Assembly (NCBI RefSeq): GCF_000423225.1
Contig: NZ_AUHO01000006.1
Location: 620,001-684,000, forward strand
Length of the DNA: 64,000 nucleotides
Reading direction: 5' to 3'
From: Kaistia adipata DSM 17808
GTDB lineage: Bacteria > Pseudomonadota > Alphaproteobacteria > Rhizobiales > Kaistiaceae
Shown here: positions 1 to 9,721 of the stretch, piece after piece
Layout: every line of letters begins with the position of its first letter
How positions within the stretch are numbered: position 1 is the stretch's first letter
The notes under the pieces: model-generated
What the model was told of the DNA's origin: nothing
The model's database searches: none
The model's input: the letters and a program-made list of their open reading frames with translations, nothing else
Translations under genes and position numbers: made by a program

Positions 1-437
1 GGACCCGAGAGGTCGAAGGCGAGCACGACTTCGCCGGCGTCGCCCTTCTCGGCCACGGTGGCGGCGAGGCCGGCGATCAGGCAGGCGCGATCTTCCGTCT
101 CGCCGAACTGGATGCGGTCGCCGAGCTGCAGCTTCTTCGCCGGGCGCACGAAGGCGCGCCAGCGGTCGCCCGCCTCGCGCATGTGCAGCGTCACGGCGAT
201 GCGGGCCGAAACGCCGTCGCGCACGCGCTCGCCGAAGAGCTGGGCCGGGATCACCTTGGTGTCGTTGAAGACGAGCGCGTCGCCGGGCCGCAGCAGGTCC
301 GGCAGCTCGCGCACGATGCGGTCCTCGAGGGGCTCGCCCTGCCGGACGACGAGCAGGCGCGCGCTATCGCGCGGCCGGGCCGGACGCAGGGCGATGTTCT
401 CCTCGGGGAGATCGAAATCGAAAAGGTCGACGCGCAT
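1..437 (-). CDS. queA: S-adenosylmethionine:tRNA ribosyltransferase-isomerase QueA (N-terminal part)
   Basis: QueA transfers and isomerises the ribosyl moiety of S-adenosylmethionine onto 7-aminomethyl-7-deazaguanine in tRNA, giving epoxyqueuosine at the wobble position. About 145 N-terminal residues are visible before the gene leaves the window on the left. The N-terminus ([19 protein letters not shown]) matches the family's usual beginning, and the next residues follow the pattern RDSARLL then [15 protein letters not shown] typical of QueA. The ATG at 437 is the natural start. It is the last visible gene of a minus-strand series after two cyclophilins, an order common in Rhizobiales. A strong hairpin at 451-481 separates it from the upstream isomerase, so it may have its own promoter. 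The family call is secure; the C-terminus cannot be judged. Confidence 0.93.
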   Translation of the reverse strand, partial: MRVDLFDFDLPEENIALRPARPRDSARLLVVRQGEPLEDRIVRELPDLLRPGDALVFNDTKVIPAQLFGERVRDGVSARIAVTLHMREAGDRWRAFVRPAKKLQLGDRIQFGETEDRACLIAGLAATVAEKGDAGEVVLAFDLSG

Positions 438-450
438 GATGCTCAAACAA

Positions 451-481
451 AGAGGGACGCCGTCATGGACGGCGTCCCTCT
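451..481 (-). terminator. Perfect 14-bp hairpin between ppiB and queA
   Basis: The arms agagggacgccgtc (451-464) and its exact complement (468-481) enclose a 3-nt loop. On the minus strand the hairpin is followed by TTGTTTGAG. It lies 60 nt after the stop of the cyclophilin gene and 14 nt before the queA start, so it looks like an intrinsic terminator or attenuating structure. Confidence 0.65.
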
Positions 482-541
482 CCTAATCAGCCGGGCCCGG
501 CATTGCAAACGGCTTGGCGCCGCAGCCTGCCGGACGGGTCG

Positions 542-1015
542 TCACGCCGCGTCGGCGGCGACCTTCATCGAGACGATCTTGTCCGGGTTCTGGACCGGCT
601 CGCCGCGCTTGATCTTGTCGATGTTGTCCATGCCCTCGATGACCTGGCCCCAGACGGTGTACTGGCCGTCGAGGAAGCGGGCGTCGCCGAAGCAGAGGAA
701 GAACTGGCTGTCGCCCGAATCCGGGTTCTGGGCGCGGGCCATCGACGCGGTGCCGCGGACGTGCGGCTCGCGCGAGAACTCGGCCTTCAGCTTCTTGCCC
801 GAACCGCCCATGCCGGTGCCGGTCGGATCGCCCGTCTGGGCCATGAAGCCGTCGATCACGCGATGGAAGACGATGCCGTCATAAAAGCCCTCTCGGGCCA
901 GTTCCTTGATGCGCGCGACGTGGTTCGGCGCGAGGTCCGGACGCAGCGCGATGATCGCCGTGCCCTGGGTGGTCTCGAGGATGAGGGTGTTCTCCGGGTC
1001 CTTGATGTCGGCCAC
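542..1015 (-). CDS. ppiB: Cytoplasmic cyclophilin-type peptidyl-prolyl cis-trans isomerase
   Basis: This is a 157-residue cyclophilin that catalyses cis-trans isomerisation of Xaa-Pro bonds during protein folding. The core active-site stretch FHRVIDGFMAQTGDP, with the conserved Arg and Gln, is present, followed by SQFF and FLDGQYTVWG. There is no signal peptide, so it should act in the cytoplasm. I start it at the GTG at 1015 because AAGGAG lies just upstream and the product then begins MADIKDPENTL, aligned with the neighbour. A longer reading exists to 1060 but its first 15 residues are arginine-rich and unconvincing. It lies directly downstream of a paralogue that differs mainly in carrying a signal peptide: a tandem pair serving cytoplasm and periplasm. 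Confidence 0.93.
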   Translation of the reverse strand: MADIKDPENTLILETTQGTAIIALRPDLAPNHVARIKELAREGFYDGIVFHRVIDGFMAQTGDPTGTGMGGSGKKLKAEFSREPHVRGTASMARAQNPDSGDSQFFLCFGDARFLDGQYTVWGQVIEGMDNIDKIKRGEPVQNPDKIVSMKVAADAA

Positions 1016-1103
1016 GGGTCGTCTCCTTCTGAGGAGCCGCGCCTTGGGGCGGCGCGGCAAAGTGCCGACGGCGCTGCGTCGGCGGCGATGATCGCGCCGG
1101 CGC

Positions 1104-1652
<549 letters not shown>

Positions 1653-1695
1653 GAGGTTCTCCGGTGTGGGAACGCTGCCGCCGGTCGCGGCGGCA

Positions 1696-2190
1696 TCAGG
1701 AACTGAATTTTTGTGTCAGCTTTCGGGCAACGCAAGGTGGTACGAACGGCGCGACATCGCCACCCATTTTCGCGATCTGCCGCACCAATGTCGCGGTGAT
1801 GTGACGGGTTGCGGGCGTGGCGGGAAGGAAAACCGTCCGGATCGCCGGCGCCATCGCGCCGTTCATGCCGGTGAGTTGCATCTCGTAGTCGAGATCGGTG
1901 CCGTCGCGCAGGCCGCGGATCATCAGCGACGCGCCGGCGTCGCGCGCCGCGTCGACCGTCAGCCCGTCAAAGGCGATGACCTCGACCCGACCCGCGTCCT
2001 CGCCGATTTCGCCGACGATCTCGCGGATCAGCGCGACCCGCTCGTCGAAGGAGAACAGCGGTGTCTTGCCCGGATGGACGCCGATCGCGACCACCAGCCG
2101 GTCGGCCAGCGCGAGGCCGGCCTCCAGCATGTCGCGATGGCCGTTGGTCGGCGGGTCGAACGACCCCGGATAGAAGGCTATGCGCGCCAT
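1696..2190 (-). CDS. coaD: Phosphopantetheine adenylyltransferase
   Basis: CoaD joins 4'-phosphopantetheine and ATP to give dephospho-CoA, the penultimate step of coenzyme A synthesis in the cytoplasm. The 164-residue length is typical. The nucleotidyltransferase motif appears as [12 protein letters not shown] near the N-terminus, and the second motif as [12 protein letters not shown] in place of the more usual ISSxxVR. The ATG at 2190 gives [13 protein letters not shown], the expected beginning; an upstream in-frame reading to 2232 adds 14 residues without support. The stop codon is followed at once by a small hairpin (1676-1695) without a T-run, then the exported cyclophilin, so the genes may be cotranscribed. 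Confidence 0.96.
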   Translation of the reverse strand: MARIAFYPGSFDPPTNGHRDMLEAGLALADRLVVAIGVHPGKTPLFSFDERVALIREIVGEIGEDAGRVEVIAFDGLTVDAARDAGASLMIRGLRDGTDLDYEMQLTGMNGAMAPAIRTVFLPATPATRHITATLVRQIAKMGGDVAPFVPPCVARKLTQKFSS

Positions 2191-2394
2191 GATCACAACT
2201 TGCTCCCGGACCGGTCTCGGATTCTCACGCAAGGTTTACAAAAGGGAAGCGAACAAGTTCGGGGAACCAACTTCCCAAACCGGCATTGCCTCCCCAGATG
2301 AACAGCAAATGAACCGCGCCTTGTGATGCCGTTCATAGGCAGTAGGGCATGTTGCGTTCAAGTTCCGGCGCAACAAGACAGAGGGAGCCGATCC

Positions 2395-2622
2395 ATGACG
2401 ACGTGGTTCCACACCACCATTCTCGCGACCTGCGCCGCTGCCACCATCGCGGTCGGCTTCGCCAGCGCCGCCGTCTACACGGACAGGGATATCCCGGCTG
2501 CGAAGAAGACAGACCGCCTGGTCACGGCGCCGGCGACCCCGGATGCCCGCACCATCACTGTCGTCGACAGCCAGCAGGGCATGTCCGTCATCACCCGCGT
2601 TCCCGTCTCGGACGCGAACTGA
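2395..2622 (+). CDS. Small exported protein of unknown function
   Basis: This 75-residue reading frame starts at the ATG at 2395, preceded by GAGGGAG, a good ribosome-binding site. The first 25 or so residues form a signal peptide or membrane anchor (MTTWFHTTILATCAAATIAVG then FASAAV). The remaining 50 residues are polar and contain no motif I recognise. It is the only plus-strand gene between coaD and gyrA and has its own terminator. A 99-residue version starting at 2323 is possible but lacks a comparable ribosome-binding site. Expression is plausible; function unknown. Confidence 0.6.
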   Translation: MTTWFHTTILATCAAATIAVGFASAAVYTDRDIPAAKKTDRLVTAPATPDARTITVVDSQQGMSVITRVPVSDAN

Positions 2623-2664
2623 GGGTTTCCCCTCACCCCTGACCTTCCAAACCCTTCTCGTGAA

Positions 2665-2694
2665 AACGCCGGCCTTTACCCCGAGGCCGGCGTT
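2665..2694. terminator. Bidirectional terminator between the small exported gene and gyrA
   Basis: An 11-bp perfect stem (aacgccggcct at 2665-2675 with aggccggcgtt at 2684-2694) encloses an 8-nt loop. The plus side continues CTCGTTTT and the minus side begins with TTCACGAG. It lies between two convergent stop codons (2622 on plus, 2709 on minus) and can serve both. Confidence 0.8.
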
Positions 2695-2708
2695 CTCGTT
2701 TTCCGTGC

Positions 2709-5462
2709 TCAGGCCGCCGGCGGCGCCTCTTCCTCGTCTTCCTCGACATCGGACAGGCGATCGACCGAGACGACCTTCTCGCTCTCGTTCGTGTTGAACA
2801 CGATGACGCCCTGCGAGCCGCGGCCGACGATGCGGATCGGCTTGTCGCCGCCGACCGGCATGCGGATCATCTGGCCACCATCGGTCACCAGCATGATCTG
2901 GTCGCTGTCCTCGACCGGGAACGAGGCGATCAGCTTGCCGTTGCGCTCGTTCACCGCCATGGCGACGATTCCCTTACCGCCGCGGCCGGTGATGCGGTAC
3001 TCGAAGGACGACGTCCGCTTGCCATAGCCGTTCTCGGAAATGGTGAGGACGAACTGCTCGGCCGCGCTCATTTCGGCGTAGCGCGTCTGCGGCAGCGTAT
3101 CGCTGCCAACGACTTCGTCCGCATCGTGCTCGATGACCGTCGCATCCTCGACCTCGCCGCGCACCGCGCGGCTCATCTTCAGATAGGCGGCGCGCTCGTC
3201 GCCATTGGCGTCGAAGTGATGCAGGATCGCCATCGAGATGATGCGGTCGCCCTCGGCCAGCGCGATGCCGCGCACGCCGGTCGAGTCACGGCCCTTGAAG
3301 ACGCGGACGTCGGTGACCGCGAAGCGGATGCACTGGCCGTCGGCGGTCGTCAGCAGCACGTCGTCATGCTCGGAGCAGAGCTGGACATCGACGATCGCAT
3401 CGTCCTCGTCGTCGAACTTCATGGCGATCTTGCCATTGCGGTTCACCTGGACGAAGTCGGACAGCTTGTTGCGGCGAACCGTGCCGCGCGTCGTCGCGAA
3501 CATGACGTCGAGCGTCGACCAGCTCTCCTCGTCCTCCGGCAAAAGCAGGATCGAGGTGATGCGCTCGCCGTCCTGCAGCGGCAGGAGGTTGTTCAGGAAC
3601 TTGCCGCGAGCCTGCGGAGCGGCCAGCGGCAGGCGCCAGACCTTCATCTTGTAGGCGATGCCGCGCGACGAGAAGAACACCACCGGCGTGTGGGTATTGG
3701 TCACGAACAGGCGGGTGACGAAATCCTCGTCCTTGGTCGCCATGCCCGAACGGCCCTTGCCGCCGCGATGCTGGGCCCGGTAGGTCACCAGCGGCACGCG
3801 CTTGATGTAGCCCTCGTGGCTGACCGTGACGACCATGTCCTCGCGCTGGATGAGGTCCTCGTCCTCGAAATCGGCGCCACCCTCGACGATCTCGGTCTTG
3901 CGCGGCGTGGCGAATTCGTCGCGGACCGCGATGAGCTCGTCGCGGACGATGCCGATGATGCGGGCGCGCGAACGCAGGATGTCGAGGTAGTCGGCGATCT
4001 CGGCGCCGAGCTTGGCCAGCTCGTCGGCGATCTCGTCGCGGCCGAGCGCGGTCAGGCGCTGCAGGCGCAGATCGAGGATGGCGCGGGCCTGCGCCTCGGA
4101 CAGCTGGTAGGTGCCGTCCTCGGACAGGTTGTAGCGCGGGTCGGCGATCAGCGCGATCAGCGGCGCGATATCGCCCGCCGGCCAGTGGCGCGCCATCAAC
4201 TGCTCGCGCGCCGTCGACGGATCGGGCGCGGTGCGGATCAGGTGGATGACTTCGTCGATATTGGCGACGGCGATGCCGAGGCCGAGCAAGATGTGCGCCC
4301 GGTCACGCGCCTTGGCGAGCAGGAAGCGCGTGCGGCGAGTGACGACCTCTTCGCGGAACGACACGAAGGCCTGGATCAGGTCCTTCAGGTTCATCAACTG
4401 CGGCTTGCCGCCGGTCAGCGCCACCATGTTGACGCCGAACGACGTCTGCAGCGGCGAATAGCGATAGACCTGGTTCAGCACGACGTCGGCGACGGCGTCA
4501 CGCTTCAGCTCGATCACCACCCGCATACCCAGGCGGTCGGACTCGTCACGGATGTCGGAGATGCCCTCGATGCGCTTGTCGCGCACGAGCTCGGCGATCT
4601 TCTCGATCATCGACGCCTTGTTCACCTGGTACGGGATCTCGTGGATGACGAGAGCCTCGCGCTCCTTGCGAACCGTCTCGGTGGTCACGCGGCCGCGCAT
4701 CAGGATCGAGCCACGGCCCTCGTGATAGGCGGCGCGGATGCCGGCGCGGCCCATGATCAGGCCGGCGGTGGGGAAATCCGGACCCGGCATGATCTCCATC
4801 ATCTCGTCGATGGTGATGGCCGGGTTCTCGAGATAGGCGATGCAGGTGTCGATCACCTCGCCGAGATTGTGCGAGGGGATGTTGGTCGCCATGCCGACGG
4901 CGATGCCGCCGGCGCCGTTGACGAGCAGGTTCGGGAAGCGCGCCGGCAGGACGACGGGCTCGCGCTCCGAATTATCGTAGTTGTCCTGGAAGTCGACCGT
5001 GTCCTTGTCGAGATCCTCGAGCAGGGAATGGGCCGGCTTGGCGAGGCGGACCTCGGTGTAACGCATGGCCGCCGGGCTATCGCCGTCGACCGAGCCGAAA
5101 TTGCCCTGACCGTCGGCCAGCATGACGCGCATGGAGAAATCCTGCGCCATGCGGACCAGCGCCATGTAGACCGACTGGTCGCCATGCGGATGGTACTTAC
5201 CGATCACGTCACCGACGACGCGGGCCGACTTGCGGTACGACTTGTTCCAGTCGTAGCCGTTCTCGTTCATCGAATAGAGGATGCGGCGGTGCACCGGCTT
5301 CAGGCCGTCACGCGCGTCCGGAAGCGCGCGGCTCACGATCACGCTCATCGCGTAATCGAGATAGCTCCGCTTCATCTCATCGGTGATCGAGATCGTTTCA
5401 AAGTCGGAAGGCCGGCCATCACCCGGCTCGTCGGGGCGCGGCGGCTCATTGATATCGGACAA
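2709..5462 (-). CDS. gyrA: DNA gyrase subunit A
   Basis: GyrA is the DNA-cleaving subunit of gyrase, forming an A2B2 complex with GyrB to introduce negative supercoils. The 917-residue product has the breakage-reunion domain (catalytic Tyr about 135 in AAMRYTEVR) and the C-terminal DNA-wrapping domain with a GyrA box (QHRGGKG). The start is a TTG at 5462 giving MSDINEPP; the nearest in-frame ATG would remove the region before [11 protein letters not shown] convincing promoter lies just upstream (5495-5523), leaving a leader of about 25 nt. In the quinolone-resistance-determining region the sequence is [10 protein letters not shown]: the positions of E. coli Ser83 and Asp87 are Gln96 and Met100 here. 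The tail is acidic (VEEDEEE), as is common in the family. Confidence 0.97.
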   Translation of the reverse strand: MSDINEPPRPDEPGDGRPSDFETISITDEMKRSYLDYAMSVIVSRALPDARDGLKPVHRRILYSMNENGYDWNKSYRKSARVVGDVIGKYHPHGDQSVYMALVRMAQDFSMRVMLADGQGNFGSVDGDSPAAMRYTEVRLAKPAHSLLEDLDKDTVDFQDNYDNSEREPVVLPARFPNLLVNGAGGIAVGMATNIPSHNLGEVIDTCIAYLENPAITIDEMMEIMPGPDFPTAGLIMGRAGIRAAYHEGRGSILMRGRVTTETVRKEREALVIHEIPYQVNKASMIEKIAELVRDKRIEGISDIRDESDRLGMRVVIELKRDAVADVVLNQVYRYSPLQTSFGVNMVALTGGKPQLMNLKDLIQAFVSFREEVVTRRTRFLLAKARDRAHILLGLGIAVANIDEVIHLIRTAPDPSTAREQLMARHWPAGDIAPLIALIADPRYNLSEDGTYQLSEAQARAILDLRLQRLTALGRDEIADELAKLGAEIADYLDILRSRARIIGIVRDELIAVRDEFATPRKTEIVEGGADFEDEDLIQREDMVVTVSHEGYIKRVPLVTYRAQHRGGKGRSGMATKDEDFVTRLFVTNTHTPVVFFSSRGIAYKMKVWRLPLAAPQARGKFLNNLLPLQDGERITSILLLPEDEESWSTLDVMFATTRGTVRRNKLSDFVQVNRNGKIAMKFDDEDDAIVDVQLCSEHDDVLLTTADGQCIRFAVTDVRVFKGRDSTGVRGIALAEGDRIISMAILHHFDANGDERAAYLKMSRAVRGEVEDATVIEHDADEVVGSDTLPQTRYAEMSAAEQFVLTISENGYGKRTSSFEYRITGRGGKGIVAMAVNERNGKLIASFPVEDSDQIMLVTDGGQMIRMPVGGDKPIRIVGRGSQGVIVFNTNESEKVVSVDRLSDVEEDEEEAPPAA

Positions 5463-5494
5463 GTTATTTTCCGGAATCAGTTTCGATTGCCGAC

Positions 5495-5523
5495 ATCATA
5501 GAGCCCGCGTGTGGCGGCATCAA
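5495..5523 (-). promoter_or_regulatory. Sigma-70-type promoter for gyrA
   Basis: Read on the minus strand, TTGATG (5523-5518) and TATGAT (5500-5495) are separated by 17 nt. The predicted transcription start is near 5488, about 26 nt before the TTG start codon of gyrA. Confidence 0.6.
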
Positions 5524-5627
5524 GGAATCGCGCCGAAATGCCGGATTCCCCTGCATTTCGACGCAGCCTCGATCCGTTACCCGGCAACGGTTCCAATCTG
5601 ACGCGCGGAACGGACCGGCGGCGCCGG

Positions 5628-6497
5628 CTAGAACTTCACCGAAGCGCCGAGCACGGGCCCGTGCTGAGTGACGTCCCAGGCGAAGCCGCCCGAGCTGTAG
5701 TCCTGGTAGAGCGCCCGGTAGCCGAGGCGAAGAATGGTCTCGTGGCCGAGGAAATGGGTCCGGTAGCCGAGATAGGCCTGGCCGTTCAGGGCGATCTTGG
5801 AACCGACGTCGAAGCCGCCGACGTCACCCTCGATCAAGAGATTCCAGCGCGACGAGAGGTCGATGTCGGCGCGCGCGCCGACGAACGGGTCGAGCCACTC
5901 CTGGCTGTCGGAAACGTTGCGGCTCATATTGCCGTCCGTTGCCTTCAGATCGCCCTCGAGCCGGGTCCAGCGCACACCGGCCAGGGGCGAGATGCTGAAG
6001 ACGCGCGGCGCGCCAAAGGCGGTATCGCCGCCGAGCGCGGTCTCAAAGACCTTGTAGTAGGCGCCGGCGCCGATGATCGTCGTCGTCATGCTGGCGCCGA
6101 CCGTCACCTCTCCCACCGAGGGGTGCTGGAGCTGCAGCACGTCGCTGTTGGAGACATCGACATATTCCGCGTTGAAGAAGGCGCCGAACGTGCCGTTGGT
6201 GATCTCGACGGCGCCCATCAGGCCGAGGTCGAGATCCTTGACGATGTCGCTGAACGGCGCCTCGACATTGACCGAACGGCCGCGCAGCGCGCCCTCGCCG
6301 CTGAGCGACGCCGCCCAGAGATACGGGCTGACGATGACCGACCACTCGCTCCGGGCGGGCTCCGGCGGGGATTCGGCTGGTGGCGCGCCGAGATCGGCGG
6401 CGACGGCGGGAGCGGCGGTCGCCGCGGAAAGCACGAAGGCCGCGGCCGCGGCCACGCCCCGAACGCCAGGCGCCTTGATCCTGCGCGACTGCTGCAT
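5628..6497 (-). CDS. Outer-membrane beta-barrel protein (porin-like), function unknown
   Basis: This 289-residue protein starts at 6497, where GGGGGAAT lies upstream. It has a signal peptide ending near APAVAA, a short proline-rich linker (GAPPAESPPEPA), then alternating polar/aromatic stretches typical of beta strands (SVIVSPYLWAASLSG, AYLGYRTHFLG, LRLGYRALYQDY), and it ends in Phe, the usual terminal residue recognised by the Bam complex. I infer an outer-membrane barrel of perhaps 10-12 strands. No substrate can be assigned. It follows the amidase gene on the same strand after 114 nt, so the two may be cotranscribed. It belongs to the accessory block between gyrA and ssb. Confidence 0.7.
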   Translation of the reverse strand: MQQSRRIKAPGVRGVAAAAAFVLSAATAAPAVAADLGAPPAESPPEPARSEWSVIVSPYLWAASLSGEGALRGRSVNVEAPFSDIVKDLDLGLMGAVEITNGTFGAFFNAEYVDVSNSDVLQLQHPSVGEVTVGASMTTTIIGAGAYYKVFETALGGDTAFGAPRVFSISPLAGVRWTRLEGDLKATDGNMSRNVSDSQEWLDPFVGARADIDLSSRWNLLIEGDVGGFDVGSKIALNGQAYLGYRTHFLGHETILRLGYRALYQDYSSGGFAWDVTQHGPVLGASVKF

Positions 6498-6611
6498 CGC
6501 TCGATTCCCCCGAATGGTGCCGATTTCGTACAAGCTGCTCTCGACTGGAACCGGCGTCAACGCCGGGGCCTCGCCGGGACACAGAAGATGCCCCGGCGAA
6601 CCAGCTCTGCC

Positions 6612-7742
6612 TCAGGGCTTCGGGAACTCCAGCGCCGGCGGCGTGACGGGCGCATGCATGGGCGCCGCCATGATCGTCTTCGCGTCGAGGTCGAAATCCC
6701 CAAGGCTGACGGAGCGCAGCGTCGGATCCTCATAGGTCTTGACGTAGTACTGGCCGTTCCCGAGGTCGGCGATGGTGCTCCACTGGGTATAGTCCAGCAT
6801 GTCCGGCCGACCCTTGTCCTCCTCGCGGATATAGCCCTTCGGCAGGTCGAAATTGTTGAGGATATGCTCGGCCAGGCGGACGCTCTCGATGCCGTCCGCC
6901 ACGGGGGCGGCCGACTTCAGATAGGCGAAGGCGCGGACGAAGCGCGAGGGCGCCGTCGGGTCACCCGGAACGCCGAGCATGCCGGCGCCCACTCCGGCGG
7001 GCGGCTTGATCGTCATGCCGCGCACCTTCAGCGGATCCGGCTCATGCACGGACAGCTTCACATAGTTGCGCAAATTGGTCAGGTGCCAGTCGAACGGCGG
7101 CGAGTTGGTCATCACCGTGGTCGGATTGTCGTAGACCTTGAGCACGCCGTCGATCGGTTCGATGACGATCGACGCGCCGGTGGCATCGTGCAGCGTGTAG
7201 TGCACCGGCGGGGTGATCTTCATCTGCTCCTGCACGAGGTCGATGACGACGACATCGCCGAGCGCCGCCTTGACCTCCTCGACCGTCGCGAAGCTGGTCA
7301 GCGCCCAGGTCAGGAAGTCCCACGGCGCCAGCGCCTTCGCCGGATCCGCCTTGGCCGGATCGGCATAGGCGGCGTTCTCCGGGAAATAGAGGATGCCGCC
7401 GGCGAGGCCCTTCTCGTTCAGCCCGTCGATCAGCACGCCGATGCCCAGCGCATTCATGCCGACGGCGGCATATTTGCTGTTCCACGTCTTGCCGGGCTTG
7501 TTGTCGGGCCCGCTCGCCGCCAGCGCGAAGTTGCGCGGAATGACGATCGCCTGGGATTCGAGATCGAAGGCGAACTCCATCGTGCGGCCATAGACGCTGC
7601 CGCCATCCTTCGTCGGCAGCAGGAAGCTCGTGCAGGCCTCCGCCACGTGCGGCGCGACGAGCGTCGTCGTCACCAGCAGGGCGAGCGTGGCCCGCGTCAG
7701 CGCGCGCCAGGACGGCTTGGCCACGGATGGAATGCGTCTCAT
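6612..7742 (-). CDS. Exported linear amide C-N hydrolase, choloylglycine hydrolase / penicillin V acylase family
   Basis: This 376-residue Ntn-hydrolase-family protein starts at 7742 (MRRIPSV) with AGAAGG upstream. A signal peptide ends in VAEA and the next residue is Cys (CTSFLLPTKDGG); in this family an N-terminal Cys exposed by processing is the catalytic nucleophile. YGRTMEF supplies the conserved Arg, and the conserved Asn-containing regions (GMNALG, NSPPFDWHLTNLRNY) follow. Family members cleave amide bonds in bile salts, penicillin V or long-chain N-acyl-homoserine lactones; the sequence alone does not choose among these. Periplasmic location is inferred from the signal peptide. In a presumably soil or water organism, acyl-homoserine lactone or other N-acyl amide turnover is more plausible than bile-salt hydrolysis, but that is inference. 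Confidence 0.85.
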   Translation of the reverse strand: MRRIPSVAKPSWRALTRATLALLVTTTLVAPHVAEACTSFLLPTKDGGSVYGRTMEFAFDLESQAIVIPRNFALAASGPDNKPGKTWNSKYAAVGMNALGIGVLIDGLNEKGLAGGILYFPENAAYADPAKADPAKALAPWDFLTWALTSFATVEEVKAALGDVVVIDLVQEQMKITPPVHYTLHDATGASIVIEPIDGVLKVYDNPTTVMTNSPPFDWHLTNLRNYVKLSVHEPDPLKVRGMTIKPPAGVGAGMLGVPGDPTAPSRFVRAFAYLKSAAPVADGIESVRLAEHILNNFDLPKGYIREEDKGRPDMLDYTQWSTIADLGNGQYYVKTYEDPTLRSVSLGDFDLDAKTIMAAPMHAPVTPPALEFPKP

Positions 7743-7942
7743 CGGTTCGTGCCTTCTCTGAAAGTTGGCTTCACTCAGGAAAACGGCGGCACACTGACAC
7801 CTCGCCCCTGGCAAGACAAGCCAGGTTGAAACCGGCCACCCGTGCAATCATGGGGATGGCAAACCGGGTACGGACCACCGCCCGAGATGACAACGACCCG
7901 TGCGCGCTGCTATGACCGGCTGGATCCACCGGATGGGACGAC

Positions 7943-8590
7943 GTGCTCGACTATTTCCTCAACGCCCTGGTCACGCTCTTCGTCACGATCGACCCGCTCG
8001 GTCTCGCGCCGATCTTCGTCGGCCTGACGCGTGGCCTGTCGCGCGCGCAGCGCCGCCAGACGGCGCTCCGCGCCACGATCACGGCCGCGATCATCCTCTA
8101 CGCCTTCGCGCTGGTCGGCGAGGGCCTGCTCGGCTTCCTCGGCATCTCGCTCGCCGCCTTCCGCATCGCCGGCGGCCTGATGCTGTTCTGGATCGGCTTC
8201 GAGATGGTGTTCGAGCGGCGCGACCAGCGCAAGCTCGCGAGCGCCACCAAGGCGATCGAGGAAGATCGCACGCACGATCCCGCCGACATCCACCACCTCG
8301 CCATCTTTCCGCTCGCCATCCCGCTGATGGCCGGGCCGGGCGCCATTTCCGCGACCATCCTGATCGCCGCCTCGGCGCCGAGCACGCTGGGCATGATCGG
8401 CCTCTTGATCATCATCGCCGCGCTGCTCGGATCCTGCCTGGCGGTGTTCCTGCTCGCCGACCCGCTCGACCGGATGCTCGGCAATACCGGCCGCATCGTG
8501 CTGACGCGACTGCTCGGCGTGCTGCTCGCCGCCCTCGCCGTCCAGTTCGTGGCCGACGGCATCACCGAAATCGTCCGCGGCATCGGGTGA
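7943..8590 (+). CDS. MarC family integral membrane protein
   Basis: This 215-residue protein has six hydrophobic segments in the arrangement of the MarC/UPF0056 family. The diagnostic stretches are FVTIDPLGLAPIFVGLT near the N-terminus, FRIAGGLMLFWIGFEM, and PLAIPLMAGPGAISATI in the second half. It begins with GTG at 7943 (GTGCTCGACTAT), with GATGGGAC upstream. The family was once linked to multiple antibiotic resistance but has no proven transport substrate. It lies divergent to the amidase and points toward a CHAD gene. A marC-like gene near gyrA and ssb is, from memory, seen in other Rhizobiales. Confidence 0.9.
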   Translation: MLDYFLNALVTLFVTIDPLGLAPIFVGLTRGLSRAQRRQTALRATITAAIILYAFALVGEGLLGFLGISLAAFRIAGGLMLFWIGFEMVFERRDQRKLASATKAIEEDRTHDPADIHHLAIFPLAIPLMAGPGAISATILIAASAPSTLGMIGLLIIIAALLGSCLAVFLLADPLDRMLGNTGRIVLTRLLGVLLAALAVQFVADGITEIVRGIG

Positions 8591-8641
8591 GGCCCCTCGT
8601 CCGCGCCGCACGCCGCCCGGCGCAATCCGCCGCGCCGGATG

Positions 8642-8647
8642 TATAAT
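8642..8647 (+). promoter_or_regulatory. Candidate -10 element upstream of the CHAD gene
   Basis: A perfect TATAAT lies 35 nt before the ATG at 8682. The hexamer 17 nt upstream (GGCGCA at 8619-8624) is a poor -35, so this is only a candidate. Confidence 0.35.
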
Positions 8648-8681
8648 GCCCGCCTCGTATGCCGCCGCTTGAGGGACCGAC

Positions 8682-9602
8682 ATGCTAGACCAGAGCCCAT
8701 CCCGCACCCCGATGCCCCTCGCGACCCACCCGTCCACCGACGCGGCGATCCTCGCGCTCCTGTCCGCCAGCCAGACCGAGCTGGTCGCGACCGTCCGCGC
8801 CACGCTCGACCGGCCGGGGCCGGACGAGATCCACGCGCTCCGCGTCACCCTGCGCCGGCTGCGGACGGCGCTCGATCTCTGCCGCGACTGGAGCGGCAGC
8901 GACTGCTTCGGCACCGCCGAGGCGGATGCCCGCGAGCTGGCCGACACGCTCGGCGAGGCGCGCAACTGGGACGTGTTCGTCGCCGAGACGCTGCCGCGCC
9001 ACGCGGAGACCCTCGCCGGCCTCGTCGATCTTTCGCCGCTGGCGGAGGCGGCGCAGTCGGCTCGCGACGCGCAGGGCCGGCAGATGCTGGCGCGGCTCGA
9101 CGGGCCGCTGCCGCAGAAGCTGCTGCTCGGCCTGGCGCTGCTGGTCTCGGACACGCCCTGGCGTGGCCCGCACGGCGACCTGCGCAAGCGCCTCGCGGGT
9201 CCCGTCAAACCGCGCGCGGCCAAGGCGCTCGCCCGCATGCAGCGGCGGCAGCTGCGGCGCGGCAAGCGCCTGCTCCAGCTTTCCGATCGCGAACGCCACC
9301 GGCTGCGCATCAGCGTCAAGCGCCACAGCTACGCGATGGACATGCTGGCGCCGCTCTGGAGCAAGCCCCGCAAGCAGACCCTGTACCGCGGCAGGGTGAA
9401 GGCGCTGCAACAGGCACTCGGCGCCCTGAACGACATCGAGACCACCCGCGCCCTGCTGGAACGGTTCAGCTCGATGCCCGCGCCCGGCCTGCAGCGGGCG
9501 ATCGGCGCGGTGCTGGGCGCGGCGGCGCATGAAAAGCGCGAGCAACTCGCCGCCCTCGCGCCGATCTGGCGCGAGGTCCGCTCCGCCAAGCCGTTCTGGT
9601 AA
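8682..9602 (+). CDS. CHAD domain-containing protein
   Basis: This 306-residue protein contains the conserved histidine alpha-helical domain, with the two characteristic repeats HALRVTLRRLRTAL (about residue 50) and HRLRISVKRHSYAMDML (about residue 205). The helices are rich in Arg and Lys. CHAD domains bind inorganic polyphosphate and often accompany CYTH triphosphatases or polyphosphate enzymes; here the domain stands alone with no such partner nearby. The start at 8682 is supported by GAGGGA six nucleotides upstream. It is probably a cytosolic or granule-associated polyphosphate-binding protein, inferred from the family. Confidence 0.87.
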   Translation: MLDQSPSRTPMPLATHPSTDAAILALLSASQTELVATVRATLDRPGPDEIHALRVTLRRLRTALDLCRDWSGSDCFGTAEADARELADTLGEARNWDVFVAETLPRHAETLAGLVDLSPLAEAAQSARDAQGRQMLARLDGPLPQKLLLGLALLVSDTPWRGPHGDLRKRLAGPVKPRAAKALARMQRRQLRRGKRLLQLSDRERHRLRISVKRHSYAMDMLAPLWSKPRKQTLYRGRVKALQQALGALNDIETTRALLERFSSMPAPGLQRAIGAVLGAAAHEKREQLAALAPIWREVRSAKPFW

Positions 9603-9721
9603 CACGCGCCCGGCCGGCTGCCACCAAGACGTGAAGTCCGCGCGGGCCGGCCCATGCTAGGATTTTGCCCAGGGCGCCGCACCCCGGACGGGAGGGTTTC
9701 CGGCGTCCGGGAGAACAGGCC

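Noticed and set aside
3126-5501. Open frame of 791 codons on the plus strand opposite gyrA
   Set aside because: Antisense shadow of gyrA; composition is typical of the reverse frame of a GC-rich gene.
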